DNA from: Alphaproteobacteria bacterium
GTDB taxonomy: Bacteria; Pseudomonadota; Alphaproteobacteria; UBA2966
Reading direction: 5' to 3'
Assembly (NCBI GenBank): GCA_018650465.1
Contig: JABIFY010000147.1
Coordinates: forward strand, 1-57,745
DNA: 57,745 nt
Both the position numbers and the translations under genes were made by a program. Below, piece after piece: positions 36,262 to 45,087 of the stretch. Position 1 is the first letter of the stretch, and every line of letters begins with the position of its first letter. A model generated the notes under the pieces. It saw nothing but the letters and a program-made list of their open reading frames with translations. It did not search any database and had not been told where the DNA came from.

Positions 36262-36276
36262 TTTGTATACTATAAT
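36262..36276. promoter_or_regulatory. GTATAC palindrome site 2, abutting TATAAT
   Basis: TTTGTATACTATAAT: the GTATAC core at 36265-36270 runs directly into a consensus -10 hexamer TATAAT (36271-36276) on the plus strand. It sits between the divergent isochorismatase-fold gene (start 36197) and membrane-protein gene (start 36442). A protein bound here would block polymerase. Confidence 0.55.
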
Positions 36277-36441
36277 GACCCAAAGGTTTTGGTCGCGAAA
36301 GACACAATGTCGTTAAAAACATTCTTTCTTTTGATATCGCATTTTAGCATTGCACCAATCGACAGGCCGTAATTCCAATGCTAGCCTTCGCTCCGAACAC
36401 CTGACGGAAAGCTATTCCGGACCCAGCTTGAGGACATATTC

Positions 36442-37557
36442 GTGGACAGCAAGTCAATCGCGTTTCTGGAAGTCATGATTGCCCTCGGCGTCATTGGTAT
36501 TCTTGCCTTTTTGGTATACCTGATTTCCCGTTTTGCCATGCATAACAAGGCAAAATCCCTAGCTGGAAAGACAGTCAGTTATACCCCGCAATGGTACGAA
36601 TTCCTGCTGGCTGCGATCATTGTGATCATCGCCGCGATCCTGTTTTTGTGGCAATTCCCACCCGGTGGACGTGCGGATTGGGGCGAAGATTCACGATCGA
36701 TGACCTTCTTTGTCATTATGATGGTGATCTGCGCCATCGGCGTTATTGTATTCCTTTTGAGCATTTTCTGGCGTTTTTCACAGCGTCCTGGCGAGGTTGT
36801 TGAAGATTCAGCTATTATCGCCGCGGCAATGCGGGCCCCTGCCACAGCCGATGCTCCCGCCCAGGATGCTGCCCCGGCTGAACCGGTAAAAGCTCAGAAC
36901 GAATCCCCGTCAGCGGTGCGATTGCTGGGGCTTTTGGGCTTTATCGTCTCGTTTTTGATTTTGAACTGGGCCTGGGTGCCGCAAACTGACCAGTATTTTC
37001 TGATGCTGAACCTGATATATCCCGCCGGTCTGGTCGTGGCGCTGGTCATGCTGTTCGACAAGGCCAGCCGGGCCTGGAACGTCAAATTACCGGGCGAGAG
37101 CATCCGCGAGTGGTTTTATCTGGATGCAATATTGTTTCTTTATATATTGGGTTATCTGAACCTGAAGCAGGCCGGTGGTGGTGAAGCTTATGCCGCCATG
37201 TTCTGGGATGTGGTCAATGTCGTCGGATTTTTGTTCATCTTCTGGATGATCGACCGCAAAACCACAGGCCTGAGGTTTCTGGTCACCCATATTTATTTCC
37301 TGGCGCTGCCGATTCTGTTACTGATCTGGCGCACGGCGCAGGACATCAAAATCCCGGAAAATGTGGAAATATCCTGGTGGAGCACCATCTGGCCATTTTT
37401 TGCCCTCGCCGCTGTCTTCCTGGTGCTGGAATTCATCATCCTTATCGTCAATCGCGGAAATAACAATCAGACAGTGGGCACAGTCAAGGACGTCATATTC
37501 CTGATCCTCTATGTCATTCTTTTGCTAGCCGCCCGCCCGGAGGTAGCTGCAACATGA
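36442..37557 (+). CDS. Polytopic membrane protein of unknown family
   Basis: Protein of 371 residues that I do not recognise. About ten hydrophobic helices are arranged as an N-terminal group of three (about 8-30, 50-70, 85-110), a cytoplasm-type linker rich in Ala/Pro (about 125-155), and a C-terminal group of six to seven. There is no transporter signature. Translation probably starts at GTG (36442), preceded by TTGAGGAC. The last codons overlap the amidase start (ATGA), so the two proteins are made together; an uptake or membrane-anchoring role for the amidase is possible but unproven. Confidence 0.75.
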   Translation: MDSKSIAFLEVMIALGVIGILAFLVYLISRFAMHNKAKSLAGKTVSYTPQWYEFLLAAIIVIIAAILFLWQFPPGGRADWGEDSRSMTFFVIMMVICAIGVIVFLLSIFWRFSQRPGEVVEDSAIIAAAMRAPATADAPAQDAAPAEPVKAQNESPSAVRLLGLLGFIVSFLILNWAWVPQTDQYFLMLNLIYPAGLVVALVMLFDKASRAWNVKLPGESIREWFYLDAILFLYILGYLNLKQAGGGEAYAAMFWDVVNVVGFLFIFWMIDRKTTGLRFLVTHIYFLALPILLLIWRTAQDIKIPENVEISWWSTIWPFFALAAVFLVLEFIILIVNRGNNNQTVGTVKDVIFLILYVILLLAARPEVAAT

Positions 37558-38966
37558 CCGATCTGGCCCGTATGACGATCTCTGAACTGGGTGACTTGAT
37601 CCAGGAACGCAAAGTTTCGCCTGTCGAAGTTGTGCAAGCAACGCTTGATCGCGTTGATCGCCTGAACGGCGGCCTGAATGCCTTTATTTCCGTTTATCCG
37701 GATCTGGCCATGGAAGCCGCCCGCAAAGCGACAAGTGAAATCCAAAGTGGCAACTCTCGTGGGCCCCTGCATGGCGTGCCCTTGGGTATCAAGGACTTGT
37801 TTGAAGTCGAAGGCATGACCCGGACCTGCGGATCAAACATCATGCAGGAGCCACCGGCTGAAAAAGATGCGACATCGGTTGCCCGCCTGAAGGACGCCGG
37901 TGCCATCGTCATCGGCCTGTTGAACCTGAACGAATTTGCCTATGGCGCCACCGGTATCAACATTCACAAAGGTTCTGCCCGCAATCCCTGGGATCGGGAT
38001 TCTGCCTGTGGTGGTTCCAGTGCCGGGTCAGGTTGTGCGGTTGCTGCTCAGTTAGTGCCAGGTGCCATGGGCACCGACACAGGGGGGTCAGTCCGGCTTC
38101 CAGCCGCGATTTGCGGGGTTGTCGGCCTGAAACAAACATTTGGTTTGGCCAGTCGCCAAGGCATATATCCGCTTTGCAACAGTTTTGATCATCCCGGCCC
38201 GCTAACCCGGACAGTGCGGGATACGGCCTTGATGCTGCAAGCTTTTGCCGGTGAAGACCCACTGGACCCGACGACGCGCGTTGCCCGCACAGATGATTAT
38301 TCAAGGTACCTTGGCAAAACTGCCAAGGGCCTGAAAGTTGGTGTGCCCAAGGCGGTTTTCTTCGATGACCTGCACCCGGATGTGGAAAAGTCGGTTCGCG
38401 CCGCCATTCAAATATTCACAGACCTGGGTGCAGAAGTTCGCGAGATTGACCTGCCTTTTGCCCAGTCCGACATCGACAACTGGAATACCATGGCCCTGGC
38501 CGAGGCTTTTGTTGTGCATGAAGGCCACATGGCCACAAACGCACAAGACCTGGCACCTGAAGTCAGCAGCCGCCTTGAACTGGGCCGCAACATCAGCGCC
38601 CGCGATTATCTGAATGCCCGCGATCACCAAATGGAATTGCAGCACAAGTTTGCGGCCTTTATGGAAGACTTTGATGTGTTGGCCATGCCAACTGCCCCTA
38701 TTCCAGCCGTTTCAATTAAAACAGGCACGGTCGATGTTCAGGGGAGGCAAGTTGAAGGTGCACCCATCATGGGTCGACTGACCCGCATGGCCGTGTTTAC
38801 CGGACAACCGGCGATCAGCGTACCTTGTGGCTTTACCGAAACGGGCTTGCCTGTCGGTCTGCAACTTGTCGGGCACTGGTTTGGCGAGGCAGCCTTGCTC
38901 GGCGTGGCTGATGCCTATGAACAGGCAACACTCTGGCACACAATGCTGCCACCGGATATTGATTGA
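37554..38966 (+). CDS. Amidase signature family hydrolase
   Basis: Protein of 470 residues, full length for the family. The Ser-cisSer-Lys triad is visible: Lys in VPLGIKDLFEVEGM (about 79), Ser in CGGSSAGSGCAV and Ser in GTDTGGSVRLPAAICG, with the family signature complete. It hydrolyses amide bonds; relatives include GatA, mandelamide hydrolase and allophanate hydrolase. GatA is unlikely because GatB/GatC are absent and the setting is catabolic. It follows the 371-residue membrane protein with a four-base overlap. Confidence 0.88.
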   Translation: MTDLARMTISELGDLIQERKVSPVEVVQATLDRVDRLNGGLNAFISVYPDLAMEAARKATSEIQSGNSRGPLHGVPLGIKDLFEVEGMTRTCGSNIMQEPPAEKDATSVARLKDAGAIVIGLLNLNEFAYGATGINIHKGSARNPWDRDSACGGSSAGSGCAVAAQLVPGAMGTDTGGSVRLPAAICGVVGLKQTFGLASRQGIYPLCNSFDHPGPLTRTVRDTALMLQAFAGEDPLDPTTRVARTDDYSRYLGKTAKGLKVGVPKAVFFDDLHPDVEKSVRAAIQIFTDLGAEVREIDLPFAQSDIDNWNTMALAEAFVVHEGHMATNAQDLAPEVSSRLELGRNISARDYLNARDHQMELQHKFAAFMEDFDVLAMPTAPIPAVSIKTGTVDVQGRQVEGAPIMGRLTRMAVFTGQPAISVPCGFTETGLPVGLQLVGHWFGEAALLGVADAYEQATLWHTMLPPDID

Positions 38967-38995
38967 CAAAGCAGGCTTGGGGTAGGGTATACAAT
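38963..38995 (+). promoter_or_regulatory. Promoter-like TTGACA with GTATAC palindrome site 3
   Basis: TTGACA at 38963-38968 is followed after 19 bases by TATACA (38988-38993), which is part of GTATACAAT; GTATAC is at 38987-38992. Read on the other strand the site is ATTGTATACCC. It lies just upstream of the small membrane-protein gene at 39034. The spacing is slightly long for a sigma70 promoter. Confidence 0.45.
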
Positions 38996-39033
38996 ATGCA
39001 AGCGAAATATTTAAATGTGCAGGGGATAAGTGA

Positions 39034-39513
39034 ATGAGTGGCTGGCAATGGTTCTGGACCCTGGTGGGCTTCATCGTTTACATCATCGTTTTGATATTCC
39101 TGTATTTCTACGAGCCCTTCGCAGACCTGTTCAATCTGGTCGTCTACGGTCTCAGCTATAGCAACGCCATCTTCTGGGCCGGTGTGATTATTGGCATCGT
39201 CGGCTTTTGCACCTTCCACTGGCGCGCTTATCGATTACACATCGTGAAACAAAAGAGCGTCGAATCCATGGTGCTCAGCTCACTCAGGGGCTCCACCTTT
39301 GTGGCTATTTTACTGAGTGCCAGCGCTACCTTGCAGGCCGTACAGATGTTGTGTGTTCACTTGCTGCAACCAGGCTATGCGCTTGACGCCGCCTTCGGCA
39401 AACGCCTGACGGCGGTTCTGGCCTTGCTAATTCTGACCGGCTTGTTCTGCATCCTCTTCTGGCTGCTGAAGATCATGCGGTCCGCAAATTCATCGACGCC
39501 GAAGACAGTCTAA
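39034..39513 (+). CDS. Small four-helix membrane protein, paralogue of the protein at 53756-54280
   Basis: Protein of 159 residues, function unknown. Four hydrophobic helices are predicted by eye at about 8-25, 43-65, 85-105 and 122-145. Shared with the 174-residue protein at 53756: LIFLYFY.PF, SN.IFW, GI.....HW...R, ATLQAV.ML..HL and a final R-containing tail. Conserved aromatic and His residues between helices may mark a ligand or partner site. It is convergent with the dihydropyrimidinase gene and separated from it by a strong hairpin. GGGGAT precedes the ATG. Confidence 0.75.
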   Translation: MSGWQWFWTLVGFIVYIIVLIFLYFYEPFADLFNLVVYGLSYSNAIFWAGVIIGIVGFCTFHWRAYRLHIVKQKSVESMVLSSLRGSTFVAILLSASATLQAVQMLCVHLLQPGYALDAAFGKRLTAVLALLILTGLFCILFWLLKIMRSANSSTPKTV

Positions 39514-39522
39514 AGCGACCAA

Positions 39523-39550
39523 CGTCATACTGGTTTTCACCAGAATGACG
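39523..39550. terminator. Hairpin between convergent genes
   Basis: CGTCAT-A-CTGGT, loop TTTC, ACCAG-A-ATGACG gives an 11-bp stem with one A/A mismatch. It is placed between the stops of the small membrane-protein gene (39513) and the dihydropyrimidinase gene (39577), so it could end transcription from both sides. No long T-run follows. Confidence 0.6.
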
Positions 39551-39576
39551 ACGAACTATTGGGCTGCATTTAACCC

Positions 39577-41028
39577 TTAACCACCATTACGTGACCCGGG
39601 TGCGCGTGAGGGGATATCGCCCGACTTGCTTGGTTTGTACATACCACCATAGGCACCGCGTTTGATAAAATTGCCGTCACCTTTGCGGCCCAGATACTGG
39701 CCCTTGTCGATAATCATGCGGCCGCGACTGAACACGGTTTCAGTGAAACCCTTGACCGGCATACCTTCGTAGGCGTTGTAGTCAACGTTCATATGGTGGG
39801 TGTGACTGTTCCAATAGCTGATGATCTCCTCACGCTCAGGGTCAAAGATCACGATATCGGCATCACTGCCGACAGCGATGGTACCCTTTTTCGGAAACAT
39901 GCCAAAAATCTTTGCCGGGCCTGTTGAGGTCAGTTCTACAAAGCGGTTGATATCGATGTAACCGCCATTGACGCCATAATGATAGATCAGGCTCATGCGG
40001 TTTTCGATGCCGGGCCCCCCATTGGGGATCTGGCTGAAATCATCTTTACCGATTTCCTTCTGTTCTTTTAGGCAAAACGGGCAATGATCGGTCGAGATGG
40101 CATTCAGGGCATTGCCACGCAGGCCGCGCCAAAGTTCTTCCTGGTTCCACTTTTCGCGCAAGGGCGGGGTCAGAACATATTTGGCGCCATCAAAACCCGG
40201 CTCGTCATATTTATCGACATCCAGCAGTAAATATTGTGGGCAGGTTTCGGCATGGGCCATGACGCCACGGGACTGGGCCATGCGCAATTCCTGCAAGCTG
40301 TCATAACTGCTGAGGTGGACAATATAGACCGGCGATTTAGCGACCTCGGCGATGGCAAGTGCCCGATGCACGCCTTCTGCTTCCAGACGTGTGGGCCGGG
40401 TAAGTGCATGGTATTTAGGCTCAATATGACCTTCTGCGAGGGCGATCTTGATCAATTCATCAATCACCACACCGTTTTCAGCGTGCATACAAATCAGGGT
40501 GCCGTCTTCACCGGCCTGGCGCATAGCCCGGAAGATGGTGCCATCATCCGACATCATGGCACCGGGATAGGCCATGAACATTTTGTAGCTGGAGACGCCT
40601 TCATCGGCCAGGGCCCGCATTTCCTTTGTACGAGCCTCCGGCATGTCGGTCAAAATCATGTGAAAGGCATAATCGATGGCGGTCTCGCCAGCGGCTTTGG
40701 CGTGCCATGTCTCCAGGGCTTCCAGCGAAGACTGGCCCTTCATCTGCACGGCAAAATCAATAATACAGGTCGTGCCACCAAAGGCTGCAGCGCGGGTGCC
40801 GGTCTCGAAGGTATCCGACGTGGTGGTGCCGCCAAAGGGCAGTTCCAGATGGGTGTGGGGATCGATGCCGCCGGGAATCACCAGCTTGCCTGCCGCATCC
40901 ACGACAACATCGGCATCAATCGCCAGATCGGTTCCGATGAGATCAATTGTCTCATCATTGATAAAGATATCAGCGTGGTAGTCATCCGTAGCCGTAACGA
41001 TGCGACCATTCTTGATTAATACACTCAC
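39577..41028 (-). CDS. hydA: Dihydropyrimidinase / D-hydantoinase
   Basis: Amidohydrolase of 483 residues, typical length. The metal site is shown by GGIDPHTHLELPFGGTTTSD, the carboxylated Lys by VSSYKMFMAYPG, and further His ligands by ICMHAENG and VYIVHLSSYD; the catalytic Asp lies in NAISTDHCPF. It opens six-membered dihydropyrimidines or five-membered hydantoins to N-carbamoyl amino acids. The GTG at 41028 is preceded by GGGGAGG; a frame reaching 41091 would run through the promoter. It is divergent from the PotABCD-like binding-protein gene, with a GTATAC palindrome between them. Confidence 0.92.
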   Translation of the reverse strand: MSVLIKNGRIVTATDDYHADIFINDETIDLIGTDLAIDADVVVDAAGKLVIPGGIDPHTHLELPFGGTTTSDTFETGTRAAAFGGTTCIIDFAVQMKGQSSLEALETWHAKAAGETAIDYAFHMILTDMPEARTKEMRALADEGVSSYKMFMAYPGAMMSDDGTIFRAMRQAGEDGTLICMHAENGVVIDELIKIALAEGHIEPKYHALTRPTRLEAEGVHRALAIAEVAKSPVYIVHLSSYDSLQELRMAQSRGVMAHAETCPQYLLLDVDKYDEPGFDGAKYVLTPPLREKWNQEELWRGLRGNALNAISTDHCPFCLKEQKEIGKDDFSQIPNGGPGIENRMSLIYHYGVNGGYIDINRFVELTSTGPAKIFGMFPKKGTIAVGSDADIVIFDPEREEIISYWNSHTHHMNVDYNAYEGMPVKGFTETVFSRGRMIIDKGQYLGRKGDGNFIKRGAYGGMYKPSKSGDIPSRAPGSRNGG

Positions 41029-41058
41029 AAAACGCCTCCCCTGATCAATCTGGTTTGC

Positions 41059-41071
41059 TATAATTGTATAC
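41059..41071. promoter_or_regulatory. GTATAC palindrome site 4, overlapping a TATAAT
   Basis: TATAATTGTATAC: TATAAT at 41059-41064 and GTATAC at 41066-41071, between the divergent dihydropyrimidinase (start 41028) and ABC binding-protein (start 41209) genes. It is within 45 bases of the dihydropyrimidinase start. Confidence 0.55.
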
Positions 41072-41208
41072 TGTTGTATCATCTTACACACTACGTGATC
41101 GAAGAAATCATTAATTGGCTTTCAGCGAATGACCAAATAATAGAGTTAGAGATCGTGTTCATTCGAGTTAAGGCCAGCAATAAAACAATCGCTCCAGGGA
41201 GGACGAAG

Positions 41209-42477
41209 ATGGCCAAGAACAAGAAGACAAGTAGCAAAGTATCGCGTCGCCAGTTTGTAGGTGGTGCGGCGGGTGCCGTAGCCGCCAGCTCGGTAGTGGG
41301 CTTTCCGGCAATCGTCTCGGCAGCTGACCCCATCCGCGCAATCGGTCTCGGCGTCAGTATCATCAACGAAATCCAAAGCCGTGCCGCCAAGGATATTGGT
41401 TTTGGTATTCGGGGACAGGCGTTGGGTTATGGTGCCCTGTTCGGTAAAACCCTGAACCAGAATGATCAGTACGAAGTATCGGAATGTTATTTCGATATGT
41501 TCGATGCCATGGTGCCTTCAAAGGTTTTCCAGCCCATTGATACAAAGCGTATCCGCGACTGGGATAAAGTTTCCAATCTCGTCAAAACAGGCATGCTGAC
41601 ACCGGGTTCACAAATTGGTCAGGGCGATGCGCCAGTGACCAAGCTTTGGGTCGACAAGGATGGCAACCCGACGGATGGTCCATCCCGTTATATTTCGGCT
41701 GTACCAGCGGCCCACAATGCTGATTCGCTGGGATACAATCCGGACGACACCGGCCGGGCAATTGACAGTTGGGGTGAGCTTTACAGCCCTGACTTTAAAG
41801 GCAAGGTCGCTTTGATCAACGTGCCTCAGGTAGGTGTTATGGATGCGGCCATGGGTATGGAAGCATTGGGTCTGGCGAAGTTTGGCGACAAGGGTGATAT
41901 GACCCGCGCCGAAATCGACACTTTGATCGAATTCCTGATCGTCAAGAAAAAAGAAGGCCACTTCCGTGCTTTCTGGGAAACTTTTGGCCAGTCCGTCAAC
42001 CTGATGGTCAGTGGCGAAGTTGCCCTGCAAAGCATGTGGTCACCGGCAGTAACTGCGGTAAATGCTGAAGGTGTGAAATGTGTTTACGCCTCACCAAAAG
42101 AAGGCATGCGTGGCTGGCACGGTGCGTTGGCAATCTCCGCCAAGGCATCTGGCAAGAAGCTTGATCAGGCTTATGAGTACATTAACTGGTGGCTGGATGG
42201 CTGGGCCGGTGCCTTTGTGGCGCGTCAGGGCTACTATTTCTCCACACCGGCAAATACTCAAAAGCATTTACCGAAAGCAGACTGGGACTTCTGGTATGAA
42301 GGCAAGCCTGCTTCCATGGAACTGAACGATCCGTTTGGTACGCCACTGATTGCCAAAGGTGCGGTTCGTGATGGTGGTTCTTATGAGCAGCGTTTCAAGA
42401 AGATCGCTGTCTGGAACTCGATCATGAAAGAAAACGATTATCTGGTGAAACGCTGGACTGAATTCCTGGGCGCCTAA
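41209..42477 (+). CDS. Spermidine/putrescine-type ABC transporter substrate-binding protein (PotD-like) with Tat signal
   Basis: Protein of 422 residues. The N-terminus KVSRRQFVGGAAGAVAASS is a twin-arginine signal, with likely cleavage near VSAADP. The mature part fits the PotD/SBP_bac_8 fold (IDSWGELYSPDFKGKVALIN, YEYINWWLDGWAGAFVARQG). The ATG at 41209 follows AGGGAGGA; the frame is open upstream without a good site. It should deliver a polyamine-like or ureide solute to the two permeases downstream. A strong terminator-like hairpin follows the gene. Confidence 0.9.
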   Translation: MAKNKKTSSKVSRRQFVGGAAGAVAASSVVGFPAIVSAADPIRAIGLGVSIINEIQSRAAKDIGFGIRGQALGYGALFGKTLNQNDQYEVSECYFDMFDAMVPSKVFQPIDTKRIRDWDKVSNLVKTGMLTPGSQIGQGDAPVTKLWVDKDGNPTDGPSRYISAVPAAHNADSLGYNPDDTGRAIDSWGELYSPDFKGKVALINVPQVGVMDAAMGMEALGLAKFGDKGDMTRAEIDTLIEFLIVKKKEGHFRAFWETFGQSVNLMVSGEVALQSMWSPAVTAVNAEGVKCVYASPKEGMRGWHGALAISAKASGKKLDQAYEYINWWLDGWAGAFVARQGYYFSTPANTQKHLPKADWDFWYEGKPASMELNDPFGTPLIAKGAVRDGGSYEQRFKKIAVWNSIMKENDYLVKRWTEFLGA

Positions 42478-42525
42478 GGCTCGTGAGAACCAGCGTTCCA
42501 AAGCCAGGAACGTAACGACAAGACT

Positions 42526-42561
42526 GGTGCCGGTACGGCCTTGCTGTACCGGCACCTTTTT
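42526..42561 (+). terminator. Intrinsic terminator/attenuator after the binding-protein gene
   Basis: GGTGCCGGTAC and GTACCGGCACC form a perfect 11-bp stem with a nine-base loop, followed by TTTTT. It lies 48 bases after the binding-protein stop and before the permease genes. Partial read-through would give more binding protein than permease. Confidence 0.88.
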
Positions 42562-42633
42562 CGACAATGAAATACAGTAAAAAGTCCTGCTTAACAGTCT
42601 GGACACGATACTTTGGAACCACGAAAATAAGAT

Positions 42634-43614
42634 ATGACCGAAGTACGCGAAACACATCATAGTGGATTGATCGGCAGCCAGCCTGTTCCCGATGAAACGG
42701 TAATCCGGGCAAAAATCATCAACCCCGAAGAAGGCTTTTCGACCGGCTGGCTCATCGCCCCGGCGACGATCTGGCTGTTTCTGATCCTTGTTGTGCCTTT
42801 GGCCGCCATTATAGTTTTCAGCTTTTTTAAATCCACGCCGCACGGCATGGTCTTTGAATTGACGACGCATTCCTACGCTGAATTTTTTATCACTGAGGGC
42901 TTTTTCGATAGTGAATCGAATAGCTTCCTGAAACTCAGCGTTTTTATCAAGACCCTGGGCGCGACGATCTACTTCACTCTGTTGACCATGATCTTGTGTC
43001 TGATTGTGGGTTATCCCATTGCCTATTTTCTGGCCATGCAGGTGCAACAGTTCAAGTGGCAGTTGGCCCTGTTCCTGTTGTGCATGGTGCCCTTCTGGAC
43101 CAGTTATCTGATCCGCGCTGTGGCCTGGCTGCCCATGTTGGGGCGCCGTGGATTGATCAATCAAGCCCTGTTGAGCATGGGTATTGTCGACAAGCCTGTG
43201 AGCTTTCTGTTCTATTCTGAATTTGGCTACATGATGGCGCTGGTGCAGATTTATGTGGTGCTGGGCATTGGCCCGATCTTTTTCTCCCTGGCCAAAATCG
43301 ACAAGGCCTTCCTGGAAGCCGCCGTCGATATGGGCGCCACACCTTTCCAGATTTTCCGCGAAATCATTGGCCCCATGTCCCTGCCCGGTGTGGCTATCGG
43401 CATGATCTTTATCTTCGTCATGATCATGGGTGAATTTGCCACAGCTGTTGTTGTTTATGGCGGCAAAACCAGTACGACGGGCACCGTGATCCTGAACTAT
43501 TACGGCATTGCCAATTATCCCTTCGCAGCCGTAAACGCCTTGATGTTGATGGTGGCCATGATTGTGGGCATCGTGATTATTCTGCGCGTCGTTGATATCC
43601 GGAAAGAGTTGTAA
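42634..43614 (+). CDS. ABC transporter permease (PotB-like)
   Basis: Permease of 326 residues with six main helices and the EAA loop (FLEAAVDMGATPFQIFREIIGPMSLPG) that docks to the ATPase. PotB-type regions YPIAYFLAM and MVPFWTSYLIRAVAW are present. It pairs with the PotC-like permease. The matching ATPase gene is not in this operon but on the other strand at 45088-46188. The ribosome-binding site is weak. Confidence 0.9.
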   Translation: MTEVRETHHSGLIGSQPVPDETVIRAKIINPEEGFSTGWLIAPATIWLFLILVVPLAAIIVFSFFKSTPHGMVFELTTHSYAEFFITEGFFDSESNSFLKLSVFIKTLGATIYFTLLTMILCLIVGYPIAYFLAMQVQQFKWQLALFLLCMVPFWTSYLIRAVAWLPMLGRRGLINQALLSMGIVDKPVSFLFYSEFGYMMALVQIYVVLGIGPIFFSLAKIDKAFLEAAVDMGATPFQIFREIIGPMSLPGVAIGMIFIFVMIMGEFATAVVVYGGKTSTTGTVILNYYGIANYPFAAVNALMLMVAMIVGIVIILRVVDIRKEL

Positions 43615-43615
43615 T

Positions 43616-44443
43616 ATGGCCAGGTGGACGCCAGAGAGAAAACGAAAGTTACGGATCAAGACGGGCTTCAGTCTCTATTACATTATCTTTTTGATCTTCA
43701 TCTACGGCCCCATGATTGCCATGTTTATCCTGTCATTCCAGGGGCGACGTGGTGGTACCAGTTTCCCCATGCGCGGCTGGAGCCTTCACTGGTGGAAAAA
43801 ACTGTTCGAGCCTTCCCTGGTCGGCGACATGCAGGGGGCGATGGGAAGATCGATCATATTGGCTATCATGGTGATGATCGTCATCGCCCTGTTTTCGACC
43901 ATGCTGGCCATGGCCTTTCGCAAGAAATTCCGTTTTTCAAACGTGCTGTTTTACACCATCCTCGCCGGCCTGATGGTGCCGGGCATTTTGCTCAGCCTGG
44001 GTCTCGCCATGGTCTTGCGCCAATTAGGCATCTCCCCCAACTGGTACACATCTGCTTTTGCCGTGCATGTGGTTTGGGCCCTGCCCTTTGGCTTTTTGGT
44101 CATGATGGCCGTGTTCAACAGATTTGATTCAAGTGTTGAGGAGGCGGCCCGCGACATGGGAGCCAGCGAATGGGTGGTGTTCAAGGAGGTCACCCTGCCC
44201 CTGATCACGCCAGGCATTGTCGCCGCGGGTCTGTTTGGCTTTACCTTGTCCTATGACGAGTTTGCCCGAACGACCTTGCTATCAGGTGAGTTCAATACGT
44301 TGCCGCTGGATATCAATGCCTCCATGACGCAGCGCATTCGACCGACACTATTTGCGCTTGGCACGGTCTCGACCCTGTTTTCCCTGGTCATGATTGGATT
44401 GTTCCTGGGCATCTATACGATTTTATATCGTCGTTCTCACTAG
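43616..44443 (+). CDS. ABC transporter permease (PotC-like)
   Basis: Permease of 275 residues with about six helices and an EAA loop (EEAARDMGASEWVVFKEVTLPLITPG). The PotC-like end includes FTLSYDEFARTTLLSGEFNTLPL. The ATG at 43616 lies one base after the stop of the PotB-like gene, with GGAAAGAG upstream. It forms the channel with the PotB-like subunit. Confidence 0.9.
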   Translation: MARWTPERKRKLRIKTGFSLYYIIFLIFIYGPMIAMFILSFQGRRGGTSFPMRGWSLHWWKKLFEPSLVGDMQGAMGRSIILAIMVMIVIALFSTMLAMAFRKKFRFSNVLFYTILAGLMVPGILLSLGLAMVLRQLGISPNWYTSAFAVHVVWALPFGFLVMMAVFNRFDSSVEEAARDMGASEWVVFKEVTLPLITPGIVAAGLFGFTLSYDEFARTTLLSGEFNTLPLDINASMTQRIRPTLFALGTVSTLFSLVMIGLFLGIYTILYRRSH

Positions 44444-44475
44444 GCCTTTGTCGCCGTTTACACCAGGAGTCCGAT

Positions 44476-44898
44476 TTGAGCATTTCAAACCAAACCGACA
44501 AATACGCCCCGGCCGGTTTCGCCAAGGGAAAATTGTCCGTAGCCCACGAAAAAGACGCTGAATGGGACGAAGGCTTACGCGAATACTTTGCCTATCGGGA
44601 CCTGGATATTTTTAAGCAAACCGGTGGCAAAATGCGGGCCCATGTCATTCGCCCCACCAAGCCCGGCGAAGAACAAGGCGACAAACATTTTCATAAAGTA
44701 GACTTCCAGATGGTCTATGTCCTGAAGGACTGGGCCTTGATGCATTTTGACGGTGTTGGCGAAGTGCGCCTGGAAGAAGGCTCATGCATGTATCAGGAGC
44801 CGGAAATCGAGCATCGGCTGATTGAGTGGTCTGATGATTACACGGTCATTGAGTTGCTGGTGCCAGGTGATCCGGAGACGATCAGCACTGCACCTTGA
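44476..44898 (+). CDS. Cupin-domain protein
   Basis: Protein of 140 residues with one cupin fold: motif 1 around GDKHFHKVDFQMVYVLKDWALM and motif 2 around MYQEPEIEHRLIEWSDDYTVIEL. Candidate metal ligands are the His pair in KHFHK and the His in EHRL. It may be a small isomerase, a lyase or a ligand-binding protein for the transported solute. TTG at 44476 is the likely start, with AGGAG eight bases upstream. It is the last gene of the transporter operon and is followed by a palindromic repeat. Confidence 0.8.
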   Translation: MSISNQTDKYAPAGFAKGKLSVAHEKDAEWDEGLREYFAYRDLDIFKQTGGKMRAHVIRPTKPGEEQGDKHFHKVDFQMVYVLKDWALMHFDGVGEVRLEEGSCMYQEPEIEHRLIEWSDDYTVIELLVPGDPETISTAP

Positions 44899-44927
44899 TT
44901 TTTATCTAACTTTGAACCTGAACACAC

Positions 44928-45020
44928 CGTCATGCCGGACTTGATCCGGCATCCATGCCTGTGCATCAAGGGATACCTTTAAACCAAACGTGTAGACCTC
45001 GCTTCAAGTGCGGGGTGACC
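44928..45020. repeat. Dispersed palindromic intergenic repeat, copy 2
   Basis: Starts CGTCATGCCGGACTTGATCC and ends TTCAAGTGCGGGGTGACC. It has the same two-hairpin layout and near-identical ends as the copy at 22537-22628, with a more divergent middle. Like the first copy it lies in the gap between convergent genes (cupin, 44898; PotA-like ATPase, 45088). Confidence 0.85.
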
Positions 45021-45087
45021 GCGTGTTTGATGGCAGATGGTGGTCTCAATTTCAGTGGACGGATGCCGGATAGGACTGGCGTTCAGG

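Noticed and set aside
37554-38966. Amidase as GatA of the tRNA amidotransferase
   Set aside because: GatB and GatC are not nearby, and the gene is coupled to a membrane protein within a catabolic region.
42268-43659. Long open frame (463 codons) on the minus strand, rich in His, Gln, Asp and Gly
   Set aside because: It is antisense to the binding-protein end and the PotB-like permease, crosses their intergenic terminator, and has composition expected from reading hydrophobic codons backwards. There is no plausible start signal or domain.
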